Assembly (NCBI GenBank): GCA_949841245.1
Contig: CATKYT010000011.1
Coordinates: 1-35,071, forward strand
DNA length: 35,071 nt
Source: an uncultured Eubacteriales bacterium
Lineage (GTDB): Bacteria > Bacillota > Clostridia > Christensenellales > UBA1242
Direction: 5' to 3'
This document shows positions 1 to 6,373 of this stretch, in pieces. The translations under genes were made by a program, and so were the position numbers. Position 1 is the stretch's first letter, and each line of letters starts with the position of its first letter. Below the pieces are notes generated by a model, which was given only the letters and a program-made list of their open reading frames with translations, was not told the DNA's origin and did not search any database.

Positions 1-168
1 GTCAGAGAGTTGGGAATTTTTAATGGTCGCTATTACAAAAAAATTGTAATAGTGCAGTCGGATAATAAGTTTTTGCGTGTGGGAGAAACAGCTTTTTACA
101 ACATAAATGGAGTTACTGAACACTCTCTTAAAAGCAGGGAACCAATTTGTCTTTCATTTGGTTTGTAA
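1..168 (+). CDS. 3' end of an unrecognised protein gene (truncated by window edge)
   Basis: The first reading frame is open from base 1 to a TAA at 166-168 and gives 55 C-terminal residues, ending in CLSFGL. The peptide alternates hydrophobic and polar residues (KKIVIVQSD, FLRVGETAFYN), which suggests a small beta-rich domain, but I do not recognise the family. The start lies left of the window. The roughly 95 bases after the stop are very AT-rich and show no clear terminator hairpin. The reading rests only on the open frame and normal-looking codon use. Confidence 0.55.
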   Translation, partial: VRELGIFNGRYYKKIVIVQSDNKFLRVGETAFYNINGVTEHSLKSREPICLSFGL

Positions 169-265
169 TTCTGCCAATCTTTTATTTTAATTTTTAAACA
201 AATATGTCGCACAACAAAAATTGTAAAAAAATGTTAAAATTTTTTAAATAATTTTTTATTTTTGT

Positions 266-295
266 TTGGAAGTGACATATTTTTTTTGTTATAAT
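266..295 (+). promoter_or_regulatory. Promoter of rarA, TTGGAA-18-TATAAT
   Basis: A -35 box TTGGAA lies at 266-271 and a perfect -10 box TATAAT at 290-295, with an 18 bp spacer. The first ATG of rarA is at 306, only 10 nt after the -10 box, and no Shine-Dalgarno sequence lies between them. Transcription would begin within a few bases of the start codon, so the mRNA is probably leaderless or nearly so. Confidence 0.6.
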
Positions 296-305
296 TGACT
301 TGTCT

Positions 306-1604
306 ATGGAGAATGTTCAAAGAATTCCACTTGCTGAACGAATGAGAGCAACTTCTTTTGAAGATTTTGTTGGTCAACAGCATATTGTGGGAAAAAACAA
401 ATTGCTTTATCGTGCCATTTCAACAGGAACAGTTGGCAGTTGCATTTTTTATGGCCCACCTGGAACAGGAAAAACAACTTTGGCGGGAATTATTGCAAAG
501 AAACTTAATGCAAACATTGAAAAGTTGAATGCAGTTTCAAGCGGAGTTGGTGATGCTAAGGCTGTGATTGAACGCGCGAGAAGTCAAAAGCAAATGTTTA
601 ACACTGACACATATCTTCTTTTAGATGAATGTCACAGATGGAGTAAAGCACAAAGCGATTGTGTTTTGGAAGCCATTGAAGAAGGAAGCATTTTCTTTAT
701 TGGTTCAACCACAGAAAATCCTTACACAAGCATGACAAGGGCAATTGTTTCTCGTTGCAGTGTGTTTGAATTTAAAAAGGTTGAAGTGGAAGATGTTAAA
801 AAAGTGTTAAACAGGGCGCTTTCTGACTGTGAAAAAGGCTTGGGTCAATTTAAAGTTCAAATTGATGATGATGCTTTGGGTTTTTTGGCTTTTGCTTGTA
901 ATGGAGATGTTAGAACGGCGTTAAACAGTTTGGAACTTGCTGTGCTTTCCACAAAATGCGGAAAAGATAAAGTCATACATATTGACAAAAACATTATGTC
1001 AGAATGTTTAAATGTTCGTCCACTTTCCATTGATGAAAGCATGTATTATGACTTTTTGTCTGCTTTCTGCAAAAGCCTGCGTGGCTCTGATTCGGATGCT
1101 GGATTATATTACGCTTTCAGACTTATTAAAGCGGGGATTGATCCACAAATAATTGCCAGAAGAATGATTGCGCATGCTTCGGAAGACATCGGAATGGCAG
1201 ACAGCAATGCTCTTTTAATGGCGATGAATGCCATGCTTGCTTGTGAAAAGTTGGGTGCACCTGAATGTTATTTAAACATCGCTCATGCAATTATCTATTT
1301 ATGTGAAGCCGAGAAATCTAACAGTGTAATGAAAGCGATGCATTTGGCAATGAAAGATGCTGAAAATGAACGCGATGACATTGTGCCAAATCATTTGAAA
1401 AATCATCCAAGCACCAATAAAGATTCTCATGGAAAATATAAATATCCGCATGATTTTGGCGGTTACACAAAACAACAATATATGCCTGATTCACTTAAAG
1501 ACAAAATTTATTATGTTCCAAGTGAAAACGGACGAGAAAAAAATTTAATAAGAAAGAAATTTTCAAAAAATGGATTTGTTCCAAAGGATAAGAAAGGAGA
1601 TTAA
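306..1604 (+). CDS. rarA: Replication-associated recombination protein A (RarA/MgsA family AAA+ ATPase)
   Basis: RarA is a cytoplasmic AAA+ ATPase of the clamp-loader group that acts at stalled replication forks. The 432-residue product has the usual family length. It opens with the typical PLAERMRATSFEDFVGQ segment, carries a Walker A GPPGTGKT at residues 50-57, a Walker B LLLDECH, and a sensor-1-like IGSTTENP. The C-terminal part contains the RarA tetramerisation region and a recognisable NHLKNHP motif near the end. The family Walker B is often DEIH; here it is DECH. An in-frame TTG at 300 could extend the protein by two residues, but ATG 306 gives the usual N-terminus. It is followed after 3 nt by the E2-fold gene, which probably shares its transcript. 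Confidence 0.95.
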   Translation: MENVQRIPLAERMRATSFEDFVGQQHIVGKNKLLYRAISTGTVGSCIFYGPPGTGKTTLAGIIAKKLNANIEKLNAVSSGVGDAKAVIERARSQKQMFNTDTYLLLDECHRWSKAQSDCVLEAIEEGSIFFIGSTTENPYTSMTRAIVSRCSVFEFKKVEVEDVKKVLNRALSDCEKGLGQFKVQIDDDALGFLAFACNGDVRTALNSLELAVLSTKCGKDKVIHIDKNIMSECLNVRPLSIDESMYYDFLSAFCKSLRGSDSDAGLYYAFRLIKAGIDPQIIARRMIAHASEDIGMADSNALLMAMNAMLACEKLGAPECYLNIAHAIIYLCEAEKSNSVMKAMHLAMKDAENERDDIVPNHLKNHPSTNKDSHGKYKYPHDFGGYTKQQYMPDSLKDKIYYVPSENGREKNLIRKKFSKNGFVPKDKKGD

Positions 1605-1607
1605 AAA

Positions 1608-2549
1608 ATGTTTGGGAAAAGATCAGACGGAGTTAAGGTTAAAAATTTATTGATTATTGAAAAGGCTGGACCTTATTTTATGCCACAAAGAATTGATGCT
1701 TGCAATCTTTTTACGCAAGACATTGATTGTAAACCTTTAGATGAATTTATTGCACAAGAAAGAAAAAATGGTGTGCATTATACTTATACAGAACTTCTGA
1801 TTGCTGCGGCAGTAAGAATGTTGTATGAAAGACCAAAAACAAACAGATTTATAAATGATTGTGTGATTTATCAAAGAAAATGGATTTGCATAAGCATGAA
1901 TGTTAAACCAAGACTTACTGATGACGATGATGAACTTACATTGAAATTCTATTTTTCTGGTCGTGAAAGCATTCAAGAAGTTAAAGAAATTATGGAAAAA
2001 GAAATTTTTGAAAACATTAAGAATGCAACTGAACACACAACAACCAAAACGGCTGCTTTGTTAGGAAAACTTCCTGGATGGATGTTTAAACTTGCTATGC
2101 GAATTTTCAGATTTTTGGATAAACATAATATGTTGCCTAAGTCGCTTATTCATGCCAGCCCTTTCCACACAAGTATGTATGTGACTGATCTTCGTTCTAT
2201 TAAACTTGACAAAATCTATCATCATCTTTACAATTTTGGAAATACAACTATATTTGCTTCATTAGGCAAAATTAAATATGTGCCTGTTTCTGATCGCTCT
2301 GGTGAGATTTCTGTCAGAAAACAAATGAACATAGGTTTCACTTTGGACGAAAGAGTTTGTGACGGGCTTTATTACAGCAACAGTGTAAGACTTGTGCGTA
2401 AATATTTAGAAAACCCAAATGATTTGAAAGAAAGACTTCCAGAACCTGAACTTACTGGAAAAGAGTTGAAGAAAAAACTGAAACAAGATAAGAAACTGGA
2501 AAAGAAGAATAAAAAATTGGCTAAAAAAGAAGCAAAGAAAAAGAAATAA
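1608..2549 (+). CDS. 2-oxo acid dehydrogenase E2 / CAT-fold acyltransferase-like protein, catalytic His replaced
   Basis: The 313-residue protein resembles the catalytic domain of dihydrolipoamide acyltransferases (E2) and chloramphenicol acetyltransferase. The C-terminal segment GFTLDERVCDG (residues 243-253) aligns with the active-site motif DHRVIDG of E2 and HHAVCDG of CAT. The catalytic His position is Glu248, while the conserved Asp252 and Gly253 are kept. There is no lipoyl or peripheral-subunit-binding domain and no E1/E3 gene nearby, so a place in a classical dehydrogenase complex is unlikely. The last 30 residues are almost all Lys, Glu and Leu, a charged helical tail. The start has a good AAGGAG site inside the end of rarA, suggesting translational coupling. 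The fold assignment is fairly secure; the function is unknown. Confidence 0.75.
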   Translation: MFGKRSDGVKVKNLLIIEKAGPYFMPQRIDACNLFTQDIDCKPLDEFIAQERKNGVHYTYTELLIAAAVRMLYERPKTNRFINDCVIYQRKWICISMNVKPRLTDDDDELTLKFYFSGRESIQEVKEIMEKEIFENIKNATEHTTTKTAALLGKLPGWMFKLAMRIFRFLDKHNMLPKSLIHASPFHTSMYVTDLRSIKLDKIYHHLYNFGNTTIFASLGKIKYVPVSDRSGEISVRKQMNIGFTLDERVCDGLYYSNSVRLVRKYLENPNDLKERLPEPELTGKELKKKLKQDKKLEKKNKKLAKKEAKKKK

Positions 2550-2563
2550 TGCTTCTTTTTTTT
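2526..2563 (+). terminator. Rho-independent terminator overlapping the end of the E2-fold gene
   Basis: AAAGAAGCA (2526-2534) pairs perfectly with TGCTTCTTT (2550-2558) across a 15 nt loop and runs into a T tract to 2563. The left arm lies in the Lys-rich coding tail, so the stop codon sits in the loop. Confidence 0.75.
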
Positions 2564-2572
2564 AATTTGGTC

Positions 2573-2601
2573 TTGACAGCAAATTATTGCTGTGATAAAA
2601 T
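2573..2601 (+). promoter_or_regulatory. Promoter TTGACA-17-TAAAAT with an inverted repeat filling the spacer
   Basis: The -35 box TTGACA is at 2573-2578 and the -10 box TAAAAT at 2596-2601, spacer 17 bp. A perfect inverted repeat CAGCAA-ATTA-TTGCTG occupies 2577-2592, from the end of the -35 box through most of the spacer. This is where a repressor dimer would block RNA polymerase, so it is a candidate operator for the unknown gene at 2627. Confidence 0.7.
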
Positions 2602-2626
2602 CAATTTGAAAAACTAAGGAGAAATA

Positions 2627-3241
2627 ATGAAAAATTTAACATTGAAAGACATTCCAAATTCAATAATTATTGGTGCTGGAATTGAAACGGTGGCAGAATT
2701 TGGAATGTGGTATGATAGTGTTGCGTGTCCTGTTTTTAAATTGATGAGCGTGGATATTAAAACTGGTAAGTTTTCAAGAGAGTGGTGTCCAAAAGATATA
2801 AAGACACACAGCAGAAAACAATTTTTAAAACTCTTTGCTTGGGTTTTAGATGCAGAAAGGAATTTGTATTTTGTAAATAAAAATCTTTTGAAATATAAAA
2901 ATTGCGGTTTAAAAAATATTAATTTTGAACAACTTGCCAAAGATGTTTATAAGTTTAAAAATAAATATTTAGATAATATTGACCATTTTATAAACTTATA
3001 TAAAAAATCAACTGATAAAGTTGTTTCGGCTTTTTATGTGACTGTTGATGACAAAAGTGTGAAGTCAAATAATTTTGATGTTTCTTTATATAAAAGATAT
3101 GACCTTGATATGCAGATTGATGAACAGGACTTAAATTCTCCTTTAGCAAAAAATGTAAGATTGGCGGCTTCCAAAATTTTTGCTTTAAATCGTGTGAAAT
3201 CTGAATTTAAAAATTCTAATTTAAAAGAACTTGTTGATTGA
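2627..3241 (+). CDS. Hypothetical protein, 204 residues, single-gene transcript
   Basis: I do not recognise this protein. It has no signal peptide or membrane segment, is rich in Lys, Asn, Phe and Tyr, and has a hydrophobic N-terminal stretch SIIIGAGIETVAEFGMW followed by a helical, basic middle and C-terminus. The ATG has a good site (AAGGAG, 2617-2622). It stands as its own transcription unit, with a strong promoter carrying an operator-like palindrome in front and a terminator directly behind. That layout suggests a specifically regulated cytoplasmic protein. The codon and base use match the neighbours, so nothing points to recent transfer. Confidence 0.75.
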   Translation: MKNLTLKDIPNSIIIGAGIETVAEFGMWYDSVACPVFKLMSVDIKTGKFSREWCPKDIKTHSRKQFLKLFAWVLDAERNLYFVNKNLLKYKNCGLKNINFEQLAKDVYKFKNKYLDNIDHFINLYKKSTDKVVSAFYVTVDDKSVKSNNFDVSLYKRYDLDMQIDEQDLNSPLAKNVRLAASKIFALNRVKSEFKNSNLKELVD

Positions 3242-3245
3242 TATT

Positions 3246-3269
3246 AAAACCACAATTTGTGGTTTTTTT
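3246..3269 (+). terminator. Rho-independent terminator after the hypothetical gene
   Basis: AAAACCACA (3246-3254) pairs with TGTGGTTTT (3258-3266) around a 3 nt loop and continues into T residues, ending the transcript 5 nt after the stop codon. Confidence 0.9.
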
Positions 3270-3318
3270 ATTGTAAATTTTTGGGTTGGTTTGCTACATT
3301 TTGTCGATTTTTGGTATT

Positions 3319-3343
3319 TTTTGACGCAAAAATGGTGTCAAAA
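3319..3343. repeat. Short inverted repeat upstream of the HTH gene
   Basis: TTTTGAC (3319-3325) and GTCAAAA (3337-3343) form a 7 bp inverted repeat with an 11 nt spacer. It lies about 65 bp upstream of the -35 box of the HTH gene, in a 220 bp stretch that otherwise holds only AT-rich sequence. It could be an upstream regulatory site; in DNA this AT-rich it could also be chance. Confidence 0.3.
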
Positions 3344-3407
3344 TGACGGCAAATTTTGAAATATTGTAATATTTTGTAAATTTTGTAATAATTTTTGACA
3401 TAAAAAA

Positions 3408-3436
3408 TTGACTATGAATTATGCAAGACTTATAAT
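3408..3436 (+). promoter_or_regulatory. Promoter of the HTH gene, TTGACT-17-TATAAT
   Basis: TTGACT at 3408-3413 and TATAAT at 3431-3436 are separated by exactly 17 bp. The gene start at 3465 lies 28 nt further on, with an AAAGGAG ribosome site at 3449-3455. An apparent upstream TTG start for the same frame falls inside this promoter and is therefore not used. Confidence 0.85.
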
Positions 3437-3464
3437 CATGTTATACGCAAAGGAGAAGGATAAA

Positions 3465-3992
3465 ATGAAAAAAGAATTGGTTTGGACAAAAACATTGCTT
3501 ACAGTTTACAGATATTTAGAAAGAATTTGTGGTGCAGTCGACAAAATAATGATGAAAAGTGCTTTGGGCAGTTCCAACATTGTCGGGCAAAATTATTTCT
3601 ATAACAATGTTTACACAATTACTCAAAAGTTGATTGATTTATCTCAGCGAAAGGTGACACTTATAAATTTGAAAGTGCTTATTGAAGATGTTTTGTCTGA
3701 AATGAATCCAGATGAAGCCAAACTTTTGATTGAAAGATATTTTGATGGTTCAAAAGCCAGAGTTTTGGCAGAAAAAAGAAACATCAGCATCAGAACTGTC
3801 TTTCGCAAGATTTCCGATGCTGAAAAAACTTTTACTTTGAAATTGCATTTTAAAGGCTATAATGATTTTAAAATGAAAGAATTTATAAGTGATGAAGAAT
3901 GGATTAAAAATGTTTACAGAAGATTTTGCGACTCTGATTGTGAAGATGTTTTGCTTTCCACTTCCGAACTTTCCAAAGTTGTTTCTATGTGA
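3465..3992 (+). CDS. Sigma-70 region 4-like helix-turn-helix regulator
   Basis: The 175-residue protein starts at ATG 3465, set by the ribosome site and by the promoter lying over the longer reading. Its middle (about residues 90-125) reads as LIERYFDGSKARVLAEK followed by NISIRTVFRKISDAEK, which matches the helix-turn-helix pattern of sigma-factor region 4 and of small phage late regulators (ArpU/RinA type). There is no sigma region 2, so it is unlikely to be a complete sigma factor. The N-terminal part is helical and unassigned. It ends 3 nt from the convergent SH3 gene with no clear terminator between. Phage regulators of this type often sit just before terminase genes, and a terminase lies 890 bases downstream, but the link is an inference. 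Confidence 0.6.
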   Translation: MKKELVWTKTLLTVYRYLERICGAVDKIMMKSALGSSNIVGQNYFYNNVYTITQKLIDLSQRKVTLINLKVLIEDVLSEMNPDEAKLLIERYFDGSKARVLAEKRNISIRTVFRKISDAEKTFTLKLHFKGYNDFKMKEFISDEEWIKNVYRRFCDSDCEDVLLSTSELSKVVSM

Positions 3993-3995
3993 TTT

Positions 3996-4790
3996 TTAAA
4001 GTTCACTTTCATCAAATTCAAAATAGTCGCCATGTCGTATTTTTCGTTTTTGACTTTTTGGTTGCTTTCTTGTTTTGGCATTTTGCAAAACTCTTGTAGG
4101 TTTTATTAAAAAATATATAATTAAAACTGATGGAATGCTTATTGCCACAATAAGAATTATTTTTGTGCCTGTGGAAAGTCCACCAAATTCGCTTTTGGAG
4201 GCAGTGTTTAAAAAGTCTTCTGTTATTACATCAAATGTTTCTGTGTTGATTGTTATTGTTGGAGTTATGTCTACACAGTAAGAAAAGATATAGCCATATT
4301 GAACAAGTCCGTCAATTTCAGTGCTGGCGTAATACCAAACATTGCCTTTTGAACCAATGGAATCTCCTGTTTTTGTGCCATAGTATTTGATGTTTGCTGT
4401 TGTGTCAAGTGTGGTTAAAACTTGGGAACTTTGACTTGTGCTTTTATAAAGGGAAAAAGGAAATACCAAACTGAAAGAAGCCTGAGCATAAGGTTGATTT
4501 GGTATGCCATTCATTAAGGTAACTTTGTCTTTTCTGACATATCCTGCAACGTCTTGATAGAAAACTTTGTAATAGTCATCGACAGAATAGTCAATTTTGA
4601 CAAAATAAGAATATGGAATTTCAAACAACGCTGAATTTTCACTTGGCGAAGCACAAAATTGCACTCCTGTTGTTTGCACTTTGGCAAAAAATTGTTGAGT
4701 GGTTTCTGCTTTTGCAGAGAAATTTGGCACAAAACTTTGTGCAAACAAAATTAAAAAGGTTATGGATAAAATGATACTTAATTTTTTCAT
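3996..4790 (-). CDS. Secreted SH3-like protein with C-terminal membrane anchor
   Basis: The 264-residue product has a signal peptide (residues 1-28, KKLSIILSITFLILFAQS then FSAKAE). The outside part contains one or two bacterial SH3-like modules: segments such as VQFCASPSENSALFEIP and YKVFYQDVAGYVRKDKV fit the SH3b strand pattern (reset, then GYV). Near residues 209-229 there is a transmembrane helix, followed by a 35-residue cytoplasmic tail that is basic first (KTRKQPKSQKRKIRH) and acidic at the end. SH3b domains usually bind cell-wall peptides. The ATG has no proper ribosome site; a TAAAAT box lies 6 nt upstream of it on the minus strand (plus-strand 4797-4802), so this may be another leaderless gene, though its -35 box is poor. 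Confidence 0.75.
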   Translation of the reverse strand: MKKLSIILSITFLILFAQSFVPNFSAKAETTQQFFAKVQTTGVQFCASPSENSALFEIPYSYFVKIDYSVDDYYKVFYQDVAGYVRKDKVTLMNGIPNQPYAQASFSLVFPFSLYKSTSQSSQVLTTLDTTANIKYYGTKTGDSIGSKGNVWYYASTEIDGLVQYGYIFSYCVDITPTITINTETFDVITEDFLNTASKSEFGGLSTGTKIILIVAISIPSVLIIYFLIKPTRVLQNAKTRKQPKSQKRKIRHGDYFEFDESEL

Positions 4791-4881
4791 GACCTTATTT
4801 TAATGCTTATTTTTTCTTTGTGATAGGGGATTTTTGGGTAATTTTGACAAATTTTAATTCTTTTTGTTAAAGGGGAAAGTT

Positions 4882-6309
4882 GTGGAACTAAATTTAGTTA
4901 AAAATATATTGAAATTGGAAAAGGAAATTAATTTTCGTTATAATAGTAATCGTTTAAATTTTTATAATAAGAAGAAAGTTCATAAAAAACAAATGGCATT
5001 TCATAAGTGTAAGAAAAGAAATCGTTGGGTTTTTGGCGGTAATCGTTCGGGAAAAACCGAATGTGGTGCTGTGGAAGTTGTCTATCTTGCTTGTGGTAAA
5101 CATCCATATCAAAAAAATAAGGTTACAGAAGGGTGGGTTGTCAGTCTTTCAAGACAAGTGCAAAGAGATGTCGCTCAGCGAAAAGTTTTGCAATATCTTC
5201 CACTTTCTTGCATTGAAAAGATTGTCATGGTCAGTGGAGAAAAAAACAGTGCAGAAAATGGTGTTATTGATTTTATTTTGGTCAGGTCATCTCAGGGTGG
5301 GTTAAGCAGAATTGGTTTTAAAAGTTGTGACCAAGGTCGCGATAAATTTCAAGGTGCTTCACTTGACTATGTTTGGTTTGATGAAGAACCGCCTTTTGAC
5401 ATTTATATGGAATGCAAAATGCGTGTGTTGGACAGATGTGGGCAAATTTTTGGAACTATGACACCACTTAAAGGTTTAACTTGGGTTTACAACACCATTT
5501 ATTTAAATGAAAACAACGATGGAGAAGTGTGGTGCGAAACCATGGAATGGGCGGATAATCCATATTTGTCCAAGAAAGAAATTGACAGCATGACGAAAAG
5601 TATGTCAGCCGATGAAATTGAAAGCAGAAGATATGGCAAGTTTATGCAAGTGGGCGGAATGGTCTATAATGAGTTTGACGAGAATGTGCATGTCATAGAA
5701 CCTTTTGATGTTCCAAAAGATTGGCAAGACACAATTTCCATTGACCCTGGTTTGCATAATCCACTTTCAGCGCATTTTTATGCCGAGGACTATGACGGCA
5801 ATGTTTATGTGGTTGCAGAACATTATGAAGCAGAAAAAACGGTGGAAGAACATTCTTCTAAAATTAAAGCTATTGCCAAAAGTTTGGATTGGAAAACCGA
5901 CAAACAAGGCAGGCTTTATGCACTTATTGACAGTGCGGCAAAACAAAAAACTCTTTCCAGTGAAAAGAATGTAGTCGACCTTTTTTATGATAATGGAATT
6001 ATTGTCAACCCTTTGGTGGACAAGGATTTGTTTTCAGGAATTTCTAAAGTTAAAACCTTTTTAAAAAGTGCTGATGGAAGATCAAGGCTTTTTATTTTTA
6101 AAAATTGTGTAAATTTAATTCGTGAAATAAAAGGTTATTGGTGGGGAAATGGTGATAATCCGATTAAAAAAGATGACCACGCTTTGGATGAACTTAGATA
6201 TTACATCATGAGTAAGTCGCCTAAAAAAGAAATTGAAGTTAAGAATGAAATTCAGCGTGACAAAGAAAAAATGATTAAAAAATTGAAATATCAAAATCGC
6301 TTTTTATAA
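4882..6309 (+). CDS. Phage terminase large subunit (ATPase plus RNase H-like nuclease), orphan
   Basis: Terminase large subunits pump and cut phage DNA into capsids. The 475-residue protein begins at GTG 4882, chosen because AGGGG (4871-4875) precedes it; a TTG at 4864 is in frame but lacks a site. The ATPase domain has Walker A GGNRSGKT (residues 52-59), Walker B YVWFDEEPP (Asp167, Glu168) and the coupling motif GTMTPLKG. The nuclease domain shows the three acidic positions expected of the RNase H fold: SIDPG (Asp288), ALIDS (Asp350) and DDHALDE (Asp432/Asp436). All key residues are kept, so the protein looks active. No small terminase, portal, protease or capsid gene lies on either side: it is flanked by an SH3 protein and a surface protein. 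Base composition matches the neighbours. Confidence 0.9.
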   Translation: MELNLVKNILKLEKEINFRYNSNRLNFYNKKKVHKKQMAFHKCKKRNRWVFGGNRSGKTECGAVEVVYLACGKHPYQKNKVTEGWVVSLSRQVQRDVAQRKVLQYLPLSCIEKIVMVSGEKNSAENGVIDFILVRSSQGGLSRIGFKSCDQGRDKFQGASLDYVWFDEEPPFDIYMECKMRVLDRCGQIFGTMTPLKGLTWVYNTIYLNENNDGEVWCETMEWADNPYLSKKEIDSMTKSMSADEIESRRYGKFMQVGGMVYNEFDENVHVIEPFDVPKDWQDTISIDPGLHNPLSAHFYAEDYDGNVYVVAEHYEAEKTVEEHSSKIKAIAKSLDWKTDKQGRLYALIDSAAKQKTLSSEKNVVDLFYDNGIIVNPLVDKDLFSGISKVKTFLKSADGRSRLFIFKNCVNLIREIKGYWWGNGDNPIKKDDHALDELRYYIMSKSPKKEIEVKNEIQRDKEKMIKKLKYQNRFL

Positions 6310-6326
6310 ATAATTTGCAAATATAT

Positions 6327-6355
6327 TTGGAAAAATAATTGTATATATGTATAAT
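6327..6355 (+). promoter_or_regulatory. Promoter of the GLUG surface-protein gene, TTGGAA-17-TATAAT
   Basis: TTGGAA (6327-6332) and TATAAT (6350-6355) are 17 bp apart. Transcription should start near 6362, leaving a leader of about 12 nt that just contains the ribosome site AAAGGGG (6362-6368) before ATG 6374. The gene is thus transcribed separately from the terminase. Confidence 0.8.
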
Positions 6356-6373
6356 TATTTTAAAGGGGTTGAC

